Shown in pieces: positions 1 through 5,009 of a stretch of 5,942 nucleotides of DNA (the first letter of the stretch is position 1; each line of letters starts with the position of its first letter). The position numbers and the translations under genes were made by a program. The notes beneath the pieces are model-generated. The model saw only the letters and a program-made list of their open reading frames with translations. It did no database searches and had not been told where the DNA came from. The stretch is from Eubacteriales Family XIII. Incertae Sedis bacterium (GTDB lineage Bacteria; Bacillota; Clostridia; Peptostreptococcales; Anaerovoracaceae): the NCBI GenBank assembly GCA_031263875.1, contig JAISEX010000257.1:1-5942 (forward strand). Reading direction: 5' to 3'.

Positions 1-175
1 AAAAAGGATATCGCTGCTGTCCCTTGCGCGTCGCTCGGCTGTCGCCTCGCTCCCCTGTGCGGGCAAAGTAAACGACCCGCTCGTCCTACCTACGGCGTTC
101 CCGTTTCTCATACGACCTCAAAAACACGCGAGAAGCAAGCGCTACTCGAGCGCCGTTCCCGTGCCGTCCCTCCTA
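1..175 (+). repeat. Dispersed intergenic repeat, copy A (5' part cut by window edge)
   Basis: This stretch aligns with two other places in the window: the reverse complement of 2221-2550 (copy B) and 4378-4668 (copy C). Shared landmarks in order are CGCTGCTRTCCCTTGCGCG (here 12-30, copy C from about 4509), CTCCCCTGTGCGGGCAAA (50-67), an AACACGCGAGA or AACGAGAAG block near 123-135, and a terminal TGCCGTCC at 162-169. Positions 48-67 match the reverse complement of 2328-2347 over 20 bases. The repeat ends a few bases before the stop codon of the HEPN gene, which runs toward it. No open reading frame of interest is seen. It is diverged and non-coding in appearance, and its function is unknown. 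Confidence 0.7.
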
Positions 176-568
176 TCACCGTTTCTCGACCACATCAATT
201 TTCTGTTTAACAAACGCTACTAGCCCGCCCGCAATGTAAAAAGAATTTTTCGCTTCCGCGTAATCCAAGTCCAGAGCGTCTTCATATTTTATACTTTGGC
301 CATAACGCGACAATCTGTCGATGTCATCTTTTATTGCCAGAAGGTTCTCATCATATCGACGGCAAAGCACACTGAGTTGACCCAAATCATGCGTTCGCGG
401 ATATTCATGATCGTTTATAGCAAGATATGCTTTAAGACATTTTTCCACCGCCTGCACGGAATGATAACAGACCATTTCCGGCAACTCCGGCTTCATATTC
501 AATATGAGCTGCGCCGCTTCCAAGTCATGCTCCGCGACAAGAAGAAGAACATTTTTTTGTTCAACCAT
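176..568 (-). CDS. HEPN-domain protein, putative toxin partner of an MNT/HEPN pair
   Basis: A 130-residue, mostly alpha-helical protein of HEPN (PF05168-like) type. Residues 35-49 carry the YHSVQAVEKCLKAYL helix typical of the family, followed by PRTHDL at 57-62 and an RYGQSIKYED segment at 88-97 equivalent to the family's conserved aromatic turn. Length is normal for a stand-alone HEPN protein. HEPN proteins beside minimal nucleotidyltransferases often act as toxins, some as RNases, held in check by the partner. The Rx4-6H motif of active HEPN RNases is not evident: the only Arg near His60 is Arg58. RNase activity is therefore uncertain. The start at 568 is supported by AAGGAG at 578-583, nine bases upstream. 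The gene overlaps the end of the nucleotidyltransferase gene by eight bases, indicating translational coupling. The family call is firm, the toxin role inferred. Confidence 0.85.
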   Translation of the reverse strand: MVEQKNVLLLVAEHDLEAAQLILNMKPELPEMVCYHSVQAVEKCLKAYLAINDHEYPRTHDLGQLSVLCRRYDENLLAIKDDIDRLSRYGQSIKYEDALDLDYAEAKNSFYIAGGLVAFVKQKIDVVEKR

Positions 569-896
569 AGAGCTTCACTCCTTCTCTCATCATCACGCGT
601 TCCAGCACAAATTTATCTTTACGCCATTCAAAATCCGATTTTTTGTGAACAATAATATCCGTCGCAATGTAATTATCATCGCTTCGGATAGCCGTTATAG
701 CTGCGCCGGCAGCATCATAGCGGCTTCCCGTATAATCGTCGTCGATGACAACATACACATCAACGTCGGAATCGGCCGTGATATCGCCGCGCGCGGAGGA
801 TCCAAAGAGATACATTTCGCTCACCGGCAAAACGCTTGTTATTTTCGGAACGATCCCACTGATATACGCTTCTCTCGTATTTATATCGTTATTCAT
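561..896 (-). CDS. Minimal nucleotidyltransferase (MNT type), putative antitoxin
   Basis: A 111-residue protein of the DNA polymerase beta-like nucleotidyltransferase fold. The signature GSSARGDITADSDVD lies at residues 32-46, giving the Gly32-Ser33 nucleotide-binding pair and metal ligands Asp44 and Asp46. Asp80 in ATDIIV is a good candidate for the third carboxylate. The catalytic site therefore looks intact. Length fits the MNT family. In characterised MNT/HEPN modules the MNT protein attaches AMP to its HEPN partner and neutralises it. That role is inferred here from gene order (MNT first, HEPN second) and the eight-base overlap. The chosen ATG at 896 has only a weak ribosome site upstream. 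Base composition is more AT-rich than in metY or the MFS gene, consistent with an accessory origin. It could instead modify a different substrate. Confidence 0.87.
   Translation of the reverse strand: MNNDINTREAYISGIVPKITSVLPVSEMYLFGSSARGDITADSDVDVYVVIDDDYTGSRYDAAGAAITAIRSDDNYIATDIIVHKKSDFEWRKDKFVLERVMMREGVKLYG
578..583 (-). promoter_or_regulatory. Ribosome binding site of the HEPN gene
   Basis: AAGGAG on the minus strand, nine bases before the HEPN ATG and inside the end of the nucleotidyltransferase gene. It fixes the HEPN start and supports coupled translation from one mRNA. Confidence 0.7.
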
Positions 897-953
897 ATGC
901 TTTTACCACTACCAACCTCGTTCAAATCCCGGCGAAGCGGCTCCTTAAATATA

Positions 954-981
954 ATTATACACGCATGAAAATTATCCGCAA
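954..981 (-). promoter_or_regulatory. Candidate promoter of the MNT/HEPN operon
   Basis: On the minus strand, a perfect TATAAT at 959-954 with a weak -35 candidate TTGCGG at 981-976, spacer 16 bases. Transcription would start near 947 and leave a leader of about 50 bases before the ATG at 896. The -10 is convincing and the -35 matches consensus poorly. The AT-rich core is nearly symmetric and also contains TATAAT on the plus strand at 950-955. Confidence 0.5.
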
Positions 982-1043
982 TGACAATACGGAACGGATT
1001 CGCATCGGGATTTTACCTTTGTATAGTAATATCTTCTTTCATT

Positions 1044-1052
1044 TGATATAAT
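1044..1052 (+). promoter_or_regulatory. Extended -10 promoter in front of the structured element
   Basis: TGATATAAT is a perfect extended -10 (TGN followed by TATAAT at 1047-1052). No good -35 lies at the usual distance, which extended -10 promoters can tolerate. Transcription would begin about seven bases downstream, at about 1059, the first base of the outer stem of the foldable element. Confidence 0.5.
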
Positions 1053-1058
1053 TATTTT

Positions 1059-1154
1059 GCTAAACCAACGTGGTTCTCGTAAGAGCGCCTACATATCACA
1101 TCGAAAGAAGGGCATCTGTTCAATTCAGAGGTGTGATATCTTTGTTGGTTTAGC
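1059..1154 (+). ncRNA. Candidate structured RNA with a three-way junction
   Basis: The 96 bases fold on paper into a three-way junction. P1 is a perfect 11-bp helix, GCTAAACCAAC (1059-1069) with GTTGGTTTAGC (1144-1154). P2 is 1072-1078 with 1083-1089, closed by a GTAA (GNRA-type) tetraloop and interrupted by one U/C mismatch. P3 is ATATCACA (1093-1100) with TGTGATAT (1132-1139), capped by TCTG/CAGA around the loop TTCAATT (1119-1125). Single strands at the junction are two to four bases long. A perfect extended -10 is placed so that the transcript should start at the first base of P1. I do not recognise a known riboswitch, ribozyme or tRNA. It may be a small RNA or the start of a longer leader toward fic. 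The pairing is seen directly; transcription is inferred. Confidence 0.45.
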
Positions 1155-1158
1155 GACC

Positions 1159-1197
1159 GAACAGGTGTCCTTTTGTATTCTCCAAGACATCCTGTTC
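1159..1197 (+). other. Second strong hairpin downstream of the three-way junction
   Basis: GAACAGGTGTC (1159-1169) pairs with GACATCCTGTTC (1186-1197) over 11 base pairs with a single bulged base, around a 16-base loop. It lies five bases after the P1 helix of the candidate RNA and could be its fourth helix. No T-run follows, so it is not a classical terminator. Confidence 0.55.
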
Positions 1198-1222
1198 ACT
1201 ATTCACATAAGGGGAAATACGC

Positions 1223-1232
1223 AAAGGAGGTG
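1223..1232 (+). promoter_or_regulatory. Orphan perfect Shine-Dalgarno sequence
   Basis: AAAGGAGGTG is fully complementary to the 3' end of 16S rRNA, yet no ATG, GTG or TTG at normal spacing opens a credible reading frame. The nearest ATG (1260) is 27 bases away and encodes only 11 residues. It is too far from the fic ATG (1330) to serve it. Confidence 0.5.
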
Positions 1233-1272
1233 TAACGCACAAAGATTATTTTTGTTTGTATGAAGAATAATG

Positions 1273-1307
1273 TCGTGAAAAAATCTGATTTTTGATATTT
1301 TTCACGA
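1273..1307. promoter_or_regulatory. Inverted repeat overlapping the fic promoter, operator candidate
   Basis: Perfect 10-bp arms, TCGTGAAAAA (1273-1282) and TTTTTCACGA (1298-1307), are separated by 15 bases. The -35 box of the fic promoter (1292-1297) lies in the loop and the right arm fills part of the promoter spacer, the usual place for a repressor site. In RNA made from the upstream promoter it would be an A/U-rich hairpin, so a weak terminator is the alternative. Confidence 0.5.
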
Positions 1308-1320
1308 TTTACCGTATAAT
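1292..1320 (+). promoter_or_regulatory. Promoter of fic, implying a leaderless mRNA
   Basis: TTGATA (1292-1297, five of six consensus bases), a 17-base spacer, and TATAAT (1315-1320, perfect). Transcription should start at about 1327-1330, at or within three bases of the fic ATG at 1330. No Shine-Dalgarno sequence precedes that ATG, which agrees with leaderless translation. Confidence 0.7.
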
Positions 1321-1329
1321 TAATATACT

Positions 1330-2220
1330 ATGAAAAACAAATCTTTAAAAGACAAGGTAGCGGTCCTGTTTGAGCGATACAGCGCCGTTGCCCGAAAAAA
1401 CGGGGCGGCGCTCTACGAGATCGCAATGGCGGAAATACCCGAATCCGTTTACAACTCGAACGCGATAGAAAACTCCACGCTCAGTTTTGAGGATACGGAG
1501 GACATCCTGATACGCGATGAAATAAAGCGGAATCACGATGTCAGAGAGATTTACGAGGCGAAAAATCTGGCAAAAATCACGGGTATACTTTTTGAGCTTT
1601 CCGAAAAGCGGCCGGTGAAACCGTTGTCCGCCGATATGATGCTGCACTATCACAAGATTCTTTTGACCGGTATCAACGATGGTGCGGCCGGTCGCTTCAG
1701 GAGTGGCAAGGAGTGGGTGCGAATCGGGACACGTATCGGCGCGAATCCCGCGTTTACCAACGAGCTGGTCGCGGAGCTCGTGGACGTTTATAACGCCGAT
1801 AAAAAACGTGACCTTGTCGAAAAAATCGCGTCGTTTCACGCTGAATTTGAGACTATTCATCCGTTTGTCGACGGGAACGGGCGCATCGGGCGCGTTATTA
1901 TCAATAAGCAGCTTATCGACCAAGGCTATCCTCCGATAATAATACCGAACAAGAGCAAGCGGAAGGAGTATTATCCGCTCTTTGACGCATATGTGATGAA
2001 TAACGATGCCGGAGGGTTCACACGGTTTTTTTCGTTACTTCTTTTGGAGTCGATGCATAAACGATTGGCGCTGATTTCCGCGAAAAAAATCGTTACCGTC
2101 AATCAATGGGCAAAAACGAACGACCTGAACCTCAACAGCGCTCTTAACAAGGCGAAGAATCAGACCATACCCGCGTTTCGCCTTCGTGGTAAATGGATGA
2201 TAGACGCGGCGTGGGAATAA
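1330..2220 (+). CDS. Fic-family protein, putative AMP-transferase, with C-terminal HTH-like domain
   Basis: A 296-residue Fic protein. The catalytic motif HPFVDGNGRIGR is complete at residues 177-188, with His177 as base and Asp181, Asn183 and Arg185 in the phosphate and metal site. The beta-hairpin flap that positions the target is visible at 121-133 (GRFRSGKEWVRIG). An inhibitory helix motif of S/TxxxE/N type, SNAIEN, lies at 43-48, making this an N-terminally self-inhibited (class II) Fic protein with Glu47 as the inhibitory residue. Residues about 254-296 (VNQWAK... TIPAFRLRGKWMI) resemble excisionase or MerR-like helix-turn-helix domains, so DNA binding is possible. Family members usually transfer AMP from ATP to a protein hydroxyl; the target is unknown. 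The start follows a strong promoter with no leader. It is divergent from MNT/HEPN and followed directly by repeat copy B. Confidence 0.93.
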   Translation: MKNKSLKDKVAVLFERYSAVARKNGAALYEIAMAEIPESVYNSNAIENSTLSFEDTEDILIRDEIKRNHDVREIYEAKNLAKITGILFELSEKRPVKPLSADMMLHYHKILLTGINDGAAGRFRSGKEWVRIGTRIGANPAFTNELVAELVDVYNADKKRDLVEKIASFHAEFETIHPFVDGNGRIGRVIINKQLIDQGYPPIIIPNKSKRKEYYPLFDAYVMNNDAGGFTRFFSLLLLESMHKRLALISAKKIVTVNQWAKTNDLNLNSALNKAKNQTIPAFRLRGKWMIDAAWE

Positions 2221-2550
2221 AGGGCGGACGGCAGGGTGAGGATGCGTATGCTTGTTTCTTGTCTCGCGTGTTTTGGCGTTTATGCGGGAAATAGGTACGC
2301 CGGAGGAAGGACGGGTATGTTGCGTGTTTTGCCCGCACAGGGGAGCGGCTTGCAACTCTAATGACAGATTTCGCGGGGACGGCACGGAATGTTGTACATG
2401 CTTGCGCAAGGGATAGGAGGGGTGCGCAGCAGCCGCGGCGTGGGTGAAGCCGTGAATATATGTTAAAAAATGGAAAACAGGCGCATCGTATCTCTCGCGT
2501 TCGTCATGAGCGCCGTGGCCGAAGCCCCGCAGAGCCCGGTGGGGCACGCA
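2221..2550 (-). repeat. Dispersed intergenic repeat, copy B (inverted)
   Basis: Read on the minus strand this matches copies A and C. CCCCACCGGGCT (2544-2533) equals a block at 4384-4395 of copy C, TATCCCTTGCGC lies near 2417-2406, CGCTCCCCTGTGCGGGCAAA (2347-2328) equals copy A 48-67, AAAACACGCGAGA follows, and TGCCGTCC closes it near 2233-2226. The end touches the fic stop codon, as copy A nearly touches the HEPN stop, with the same orientation relative to the gene. The middle is diverged, so the outer boundary near 2550 is approximate. No convincing gene is present; a 34-codon frame at 2470-2574 has no ribosome site. Confidence 0.65.
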
Positions 2551-2798
2551 ACAATAAAGGGCCCGTTTTTGTAAATGCCCGTGCCGAGAATTATTCTGTG
2601 ACTACGTACAAAACCATTCCCGCGTGCCCCATGCGCCCGGAATAAATCAACGCCGAATCACGAAACCGCTTCTCATACCCGGAACGCGGGATTAGCGGTA
2701 TTAAAAGCGGAAAAACGCGCGCAGCAATCGGTAAAAGCGTATATAATAAAAAGGTCGGCGCGTTATGCTCACAAAATAAAATAAAATGCAAAATTCTA
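2551..2798. other. Intergenic stretch before metY, one hairpin, no gene seen
   Basis: No supported coding region or known riboswitch is visible. The main structure is a two-part inverted repeat: ACCGCT (2665-2670) with AGCGGT (2694-2699) enclosing CCCG (2678-2681) with CGGG (2687-2690). It lies about 100 bases upstream of the metY promoter, so it is not part of the predicted metY leader. A TATAAT at 2742-2747 lacks a -35. Confidence 0.5.
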
Positions 2799-2827
2799 TT
2801 GACACGGGACGCGAAAAGCGATATAAT
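2799..2827 (+). promoter_or_regulatory. metY promoter P1, perfect sigma70 consensus
   Basis: TTGACA (2799-2804), a 17-base spacer and TATAAT (2822-2827) all match consensus exactly. Transcription should start near 2834, giving a leader of about 73 bases, too short for a SAM or T-box element. Confidence 0.87.
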
Positions 2828-2833
2828 CTATAA

Positions 2834-2859
2834 AACATATATGCAAACTATGTTATAAT
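2834..2859 (+). promoter_or_regulatory. Second metY promoter box P2 with adjoining inverted repeat
   Basis: TGTTATAAT (2851-2859) is a perfect extended -10 without a matching -35. Just before and overlapping it is a 6-bp inverted repeat, AACATA (2834-2839) with TATGTT (2849-2854), which lies at the P1 start site and could be a regulator site or a small leader hairpin. Confidence 0.4.
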
Positions 2860-2906
2860 GAAGCAGAAGAAACCACCAGTATTGGGCGAAAGAAACGGAG
2901 GACAGA

Positions 2907-4202
2907 ATGGCAAAGATAACGAGTACAGAAAATTGGAAGTTTGAAACGAAGGCTCTGCACGTGGGGCAGGAGGAGGCGGACAGCGCGACCGATTCGCGCG
3001 CGGTGCCGATCTACCAGACGACGGCGTACGTATTCCACAGCGCGGAGCACGCGGCGGCGCGTTTCGGCCTTGCCGACGCGGGCAACATCTACAGCCGCCT
3101 GACGAATTCGACGCAGCAGGTTCTTGAGGAACGCATGGCGGCGCTCGAAGGCGGCGTTGCGGCTCTCGCGCTTTCATCGGGCGCGGCGGCGCTTACCTAC
3201 ACGTTCCAGGCGCTTGCGACGCAGGGCGAGCACATCGTTTCGGAAAAGACGATCTACGGCGGCACGTACAATCTCCTGTCGCAGACCCTGCCGCTCTACG
3301 GCATCGAAACCACGTTTGTGGAGCCCGACGTCGAGAGTTTCCGCGCGGCCATTCAGCCGAACACGAAGGCCCTCTTTATCGAAACGCTCGGCAATCCGAA
3401 TTCAAACGTCGTGGACTATAAGGCGCTTGCGGATCTCGCTCACGAGTATAATATCCCGCTGGTCGTGGACGCGACGTTCACGCCGCCGAACCAGATCCGC
3501 ACCATCGAGTACGGCGCCGACATCGTCGTTCACTCGCTGACGAAATTCGTGGGCGGCCACGGCACGGGCCTCGGCGGGATCATTGTCGACAGCGGCAATT
3601 TCGACTGGAAGGCGTCCGGGAAGTATCCGCGCATATCGGATCCGAACCCGAGCTACCACGGCGTGTCGTTTGCGGACGCGGTCGGCCCCGCGGCGTTTGT
3701 GACGTACATCAGGGCGATCCTGCTGCGGGATACGGGCGCTGCCATCGCTCCGCTCAACGCATTCCTGTTTATCCTCGGCCTCGAAACGCTTTCGCTGAGG
3801 GTCGAACGCCATATCGAAAATACGCTGAAAGTCATCGAATATCTGAAAAACCAGCCGAAGGTGACGCGGATCAACCATCCGGCGCTTCCGGATCAGCCGA
3901 GCCATGAGCTCTACAAGAAATATTATCCGGAGGGCGCAGGCGCCATCTTCACTTTCGACATTGCGGGCGGCAAAGAAGAAGCGTTCAAATTTATCGACGC
4001 GCTCGAAATCTTCTCCCTGCTCGCGAACGTGGCGGACGTGAAATCCCTCGTCATACATCCCGCGACCACGACGCATTCGCAACTGACGCCGGAGGATCTC
4101 GAGGATCAGAACATCACGCAGGGCACGATACGGCTGTCCATCGGTACGGAAAATATCGACGACATCCTCGCCGACCTCGATAAGGGTTTCGCCGCGATCT
4201 GA
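2907..4202 (+). CDS. metY: O-acetylhomoserine sulfhydrylase (aminocarboxypropyltransferase)
   Basis: A 431-residue PLP enzyme of the Cys/Met metabolism family, full length for MetY (about 425-430). It joins O-acetylhomoserine and sulfide to make homocysteine and acetate in the cytoplasm, the direct sulfhydrylation route to methionine. The N-terminal TKALHVGQE (14-22) and QTTAYVF (37-43) are typical. Tyr62-Ser-Arg64 (phosphate contact from the neighbouring subunit), SG at 91-92, Tyr117-GGTYNL, Asp188 (pyridine nitrogen contact) and the Schiff-base lysine Lys213 in SLTKFVGGHGTG are all present. Arg409 in TIRLSIG binds the substrate carboxylate. The insertion after the lysine that separates MetY from the shorter MetB/MetC enzymes is present. 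The start is set by GGAGG at 2897-2901, five bases before ATG. It is a single-gene unit with its own consensus promoter and terminator. Confidence 0.95.
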   Translation: MAKITSTENWKFETKALHVGQEEADSATDSRAVPIYQTTAYVFHSAEHAAARFGLADAGNIYSRLTNSTQQVLEERMAALEGGVAALALSSGAAALTYTFQALATQGEHIVSEKTIYGGTYNLLSQTLPLYGIETTFVEPDVESFRAAIQPNTKALFIETLGNPNSNVVDYKALADLAHEYNIPLVVDATFTPPNQIRTIEYGADIVVHSLTKFVGGHGTGLGGIIVDSGNFDWKASGKYPRISDPNPSYHGVSFADAVGPAAFVTYIRAILLRDTGAAIAPLNAFLFILGLETLSLRVERHIENTLKVIEYLKNQPKVTRINHPALPDQPSHELYKKYYPEGAGAIFTFDIAGGKEEAFKFIDALEIFSLLANVADVKSLVIHPATTTHSQLTPEDLEDQNITQGTIRLSIGTENIDDILADLDKGFAAI

Positions 4203-4301
4203 CCACCGGAACCGGGAACAGTGCAGGCCCGGGCGAATGGAAATAATTAACAATTAGTTTCCCCTCAAACGACGCCACACGAAAACAAAGCACCTATAAA
4301 A

Positions 4302-4340
4302 ACAAAGCCCGCTCCCGTTTTGGCAGCGGGTTTTGTTCTG
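4302..4340 (+). terminator. Intrinsic terminator after metY
   Basis: ACAAAGCCCGCT (4302-4313) pairs with AGCGGGTTTTGT (4325-4336) over 12 positions with one G-T wobble, around an 11-base loop. The 3' arm ends in a T-rich stretch that continues TCTGTT. It begins about 100 bases after the metY stop. The A-rich 5' arm could let it work on the other strand as well. Confidence 0.8.
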
Positions 4341-4377
4341 TTGTGTCATGCAAGGGCGGCTTATGAGGGCGCATGGG

Positions 4378-4668
4378 GCGGGGCCCCACCGGGCTATCCG
4401 CTCCAATTCCTCGGCTGCCCGTTTCACATAACTGCCTCGCATCGCAAAACAATACACCGAGGTTGATTTCAGAGAGCGAATGTTTCAGCGGGCATCCTAC
4501 GGGATTTCCGCTGCTATCCCTTGCGCGTCGCCTCCGCTTCGCTCCGGCTCCCTGTGCGGGCAAGGAACATGGCACGTTTTCCATTACACGGCGTATCGCC
4601 CTCTCACATTATCGCTAAAACAAACGAGAAGCGGCAGAGAAAATCAAACATTCCCCTGCCGTCCCCCG
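4378..4668 (+). repeat. Dispersed intergenic repeat, copy C (most complete)
   Basis: About 290 bases. In order: CCCCACCGGGCT (4384-4395, shared with copy B), CGCTGCTATCCCTTGCGCGT (around 4509-4528, shared with copy A and partly B), CTCCCTGTGCGGGCAA (shared with A and B), AAACGAGAAG, and CCCTGCCGTCCC at the end (shared with A and B). It contains an internal imperfect repeat: CGGGCTATCCGCTCCAATTC (from 4390) resembles CGGGATTTCCGCTGCTATCC (from 4500). The reading frames crossing it are unrelated to one another and show no domain. From memory, similar GGGCTATCCGCT...TATCCCTTGCGC sequences are scattered between genes in other bacteria; I could not verify this. Confidence 0.68.
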
Positions 4669-4690
4669 TACCGCCAACCGACACAGTACC

Positions 4691-4727
4691 AACAAAGCTC
4701 GTCACCATTTCGGCAGCGAGCTTCGTT
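4691..4727 (-). terminator. Terminator-like hairpin in unit 1
   Basis: AAGCTCG (4695-4701) pairs with CGAGCTT (4717-4723), extended by AAC/GTT outside one A/C mismatch. Read on the minus strand the 3' arm is CGAGCTTTGTT, moderately T-rich. It follows the ghost MFS stop codon at the same distance as the unit 2 hairpin follows the real stop. Confidence 0.35.
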
Positions 4728-4824
4728 ACGCGGTGTGTAAATTTTGCGCAACATCATGGGGGCGGATCACCCCGGCAACCGGCTCCGCGCTTTGCCGCAA
4801 CATGCAATTATCAAAGCCATTGCG

Positions 4825-4863
4825 TTACTCCCGTCCGAGTTTCACGGCCGACTTTCTCATCAA
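4825..4863 (-). pseudogene. Remnant 3' end of a second MFS transporter gene
   Basis: On the minus strand these 39 bases read LMRKSAVKLGRE and a TAA stop, the same 12 final residues as the intact MFS gene at 5048-5010. Four differences (codons for Gly, Leu, Lys, Ala) are all at third positions, and a fifth, at the junction, is a Leu TTG/CTG change; all are synonymous. Upstream of codon Leu the similarity stops at once. This is what remains of a tandem paralogue that evolved as a working gene before most of it was deleted. It has no start or promoter and cannot make a protein. Confidence 0.75.
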
Positions 4864-4876
4864 CCGACACAGTACC

Positions 4877-4913
4877 AACAAAGCTCGCCACCATTTCAGC
4901 AGCGAGCTTCGTT
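4877..4913 (-). terminator. Terminator-like hairpin downstream of the MFS gene (unit 2)
   Basis: AAGCTCGC (4881-4888) pairs perfectly with GCGAGCTT (4902-4909), extended by AAC/GTT beyond one A/C mismatch. It begins about 97 bases past the MFS stop on the minus strand, and its 3' arm there reads GCGAGCTTTGTT. The T-run is short, so termination is possible, not certain. Confidence 0.4.
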
Positions 4914-5009
4914 GCGCAGTGTGTAAATTTTGCGCAACATCATAGTACGGATCACCCCGGCAACCGGCTCCGCGCTCCGCCGCAACATGCAATTATCAAA
5001 ACCATCGCA

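Noticed and set aside
1093..1139. tRNA-like T-arm (TCTG TTCAATT CAGA) next to an acceptor-like helix
   Set aside because: No D-arm or anticodon arm fits in the 14 bases between the helices, so it is not a tRNA.
1059..1154. Small transposon (MITE) bounded by the 11-bp inverted repeat
   Set aside because: No target-site duplication flanks the arms, the inner segments pair among themselves, and no second copy is in the window.
1057..1263. 68-codon plus-strand frame from a TTG start
   Set aside because: It runs through both hairpins of the candidate RNA, has no ribosome site before the TTG, and shows no protein features.
2470..2574. 34-codon ORF with a signal-peptide-like start (MENRRIVSLAFVMSAVAEA)
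   Set aside because: No ribosome site or promoter, lies within repeat copy B, and ends after a few more residues.
2551..2906. SAM riboswitch or T-box upstream of metY
   Set aside because: None of the conserved cores is visible, and the consensus promoter at 2799 leaves too short a leader.
2858..2944. Leader ORF of 28 codons overlapping the metY start out of frame
   Set aside because: No ribosome site of its own, and its ATG overlaps the second -10 box; most likely chance.
3402..4253. Long minus-strand frame opposite metY (283 codons)
   Set aside because: Antisense shadow of a GC-rich gene: Arg/Asp/Val-rich, no recognisable domain, and the plus strand encodes a complete MetY.
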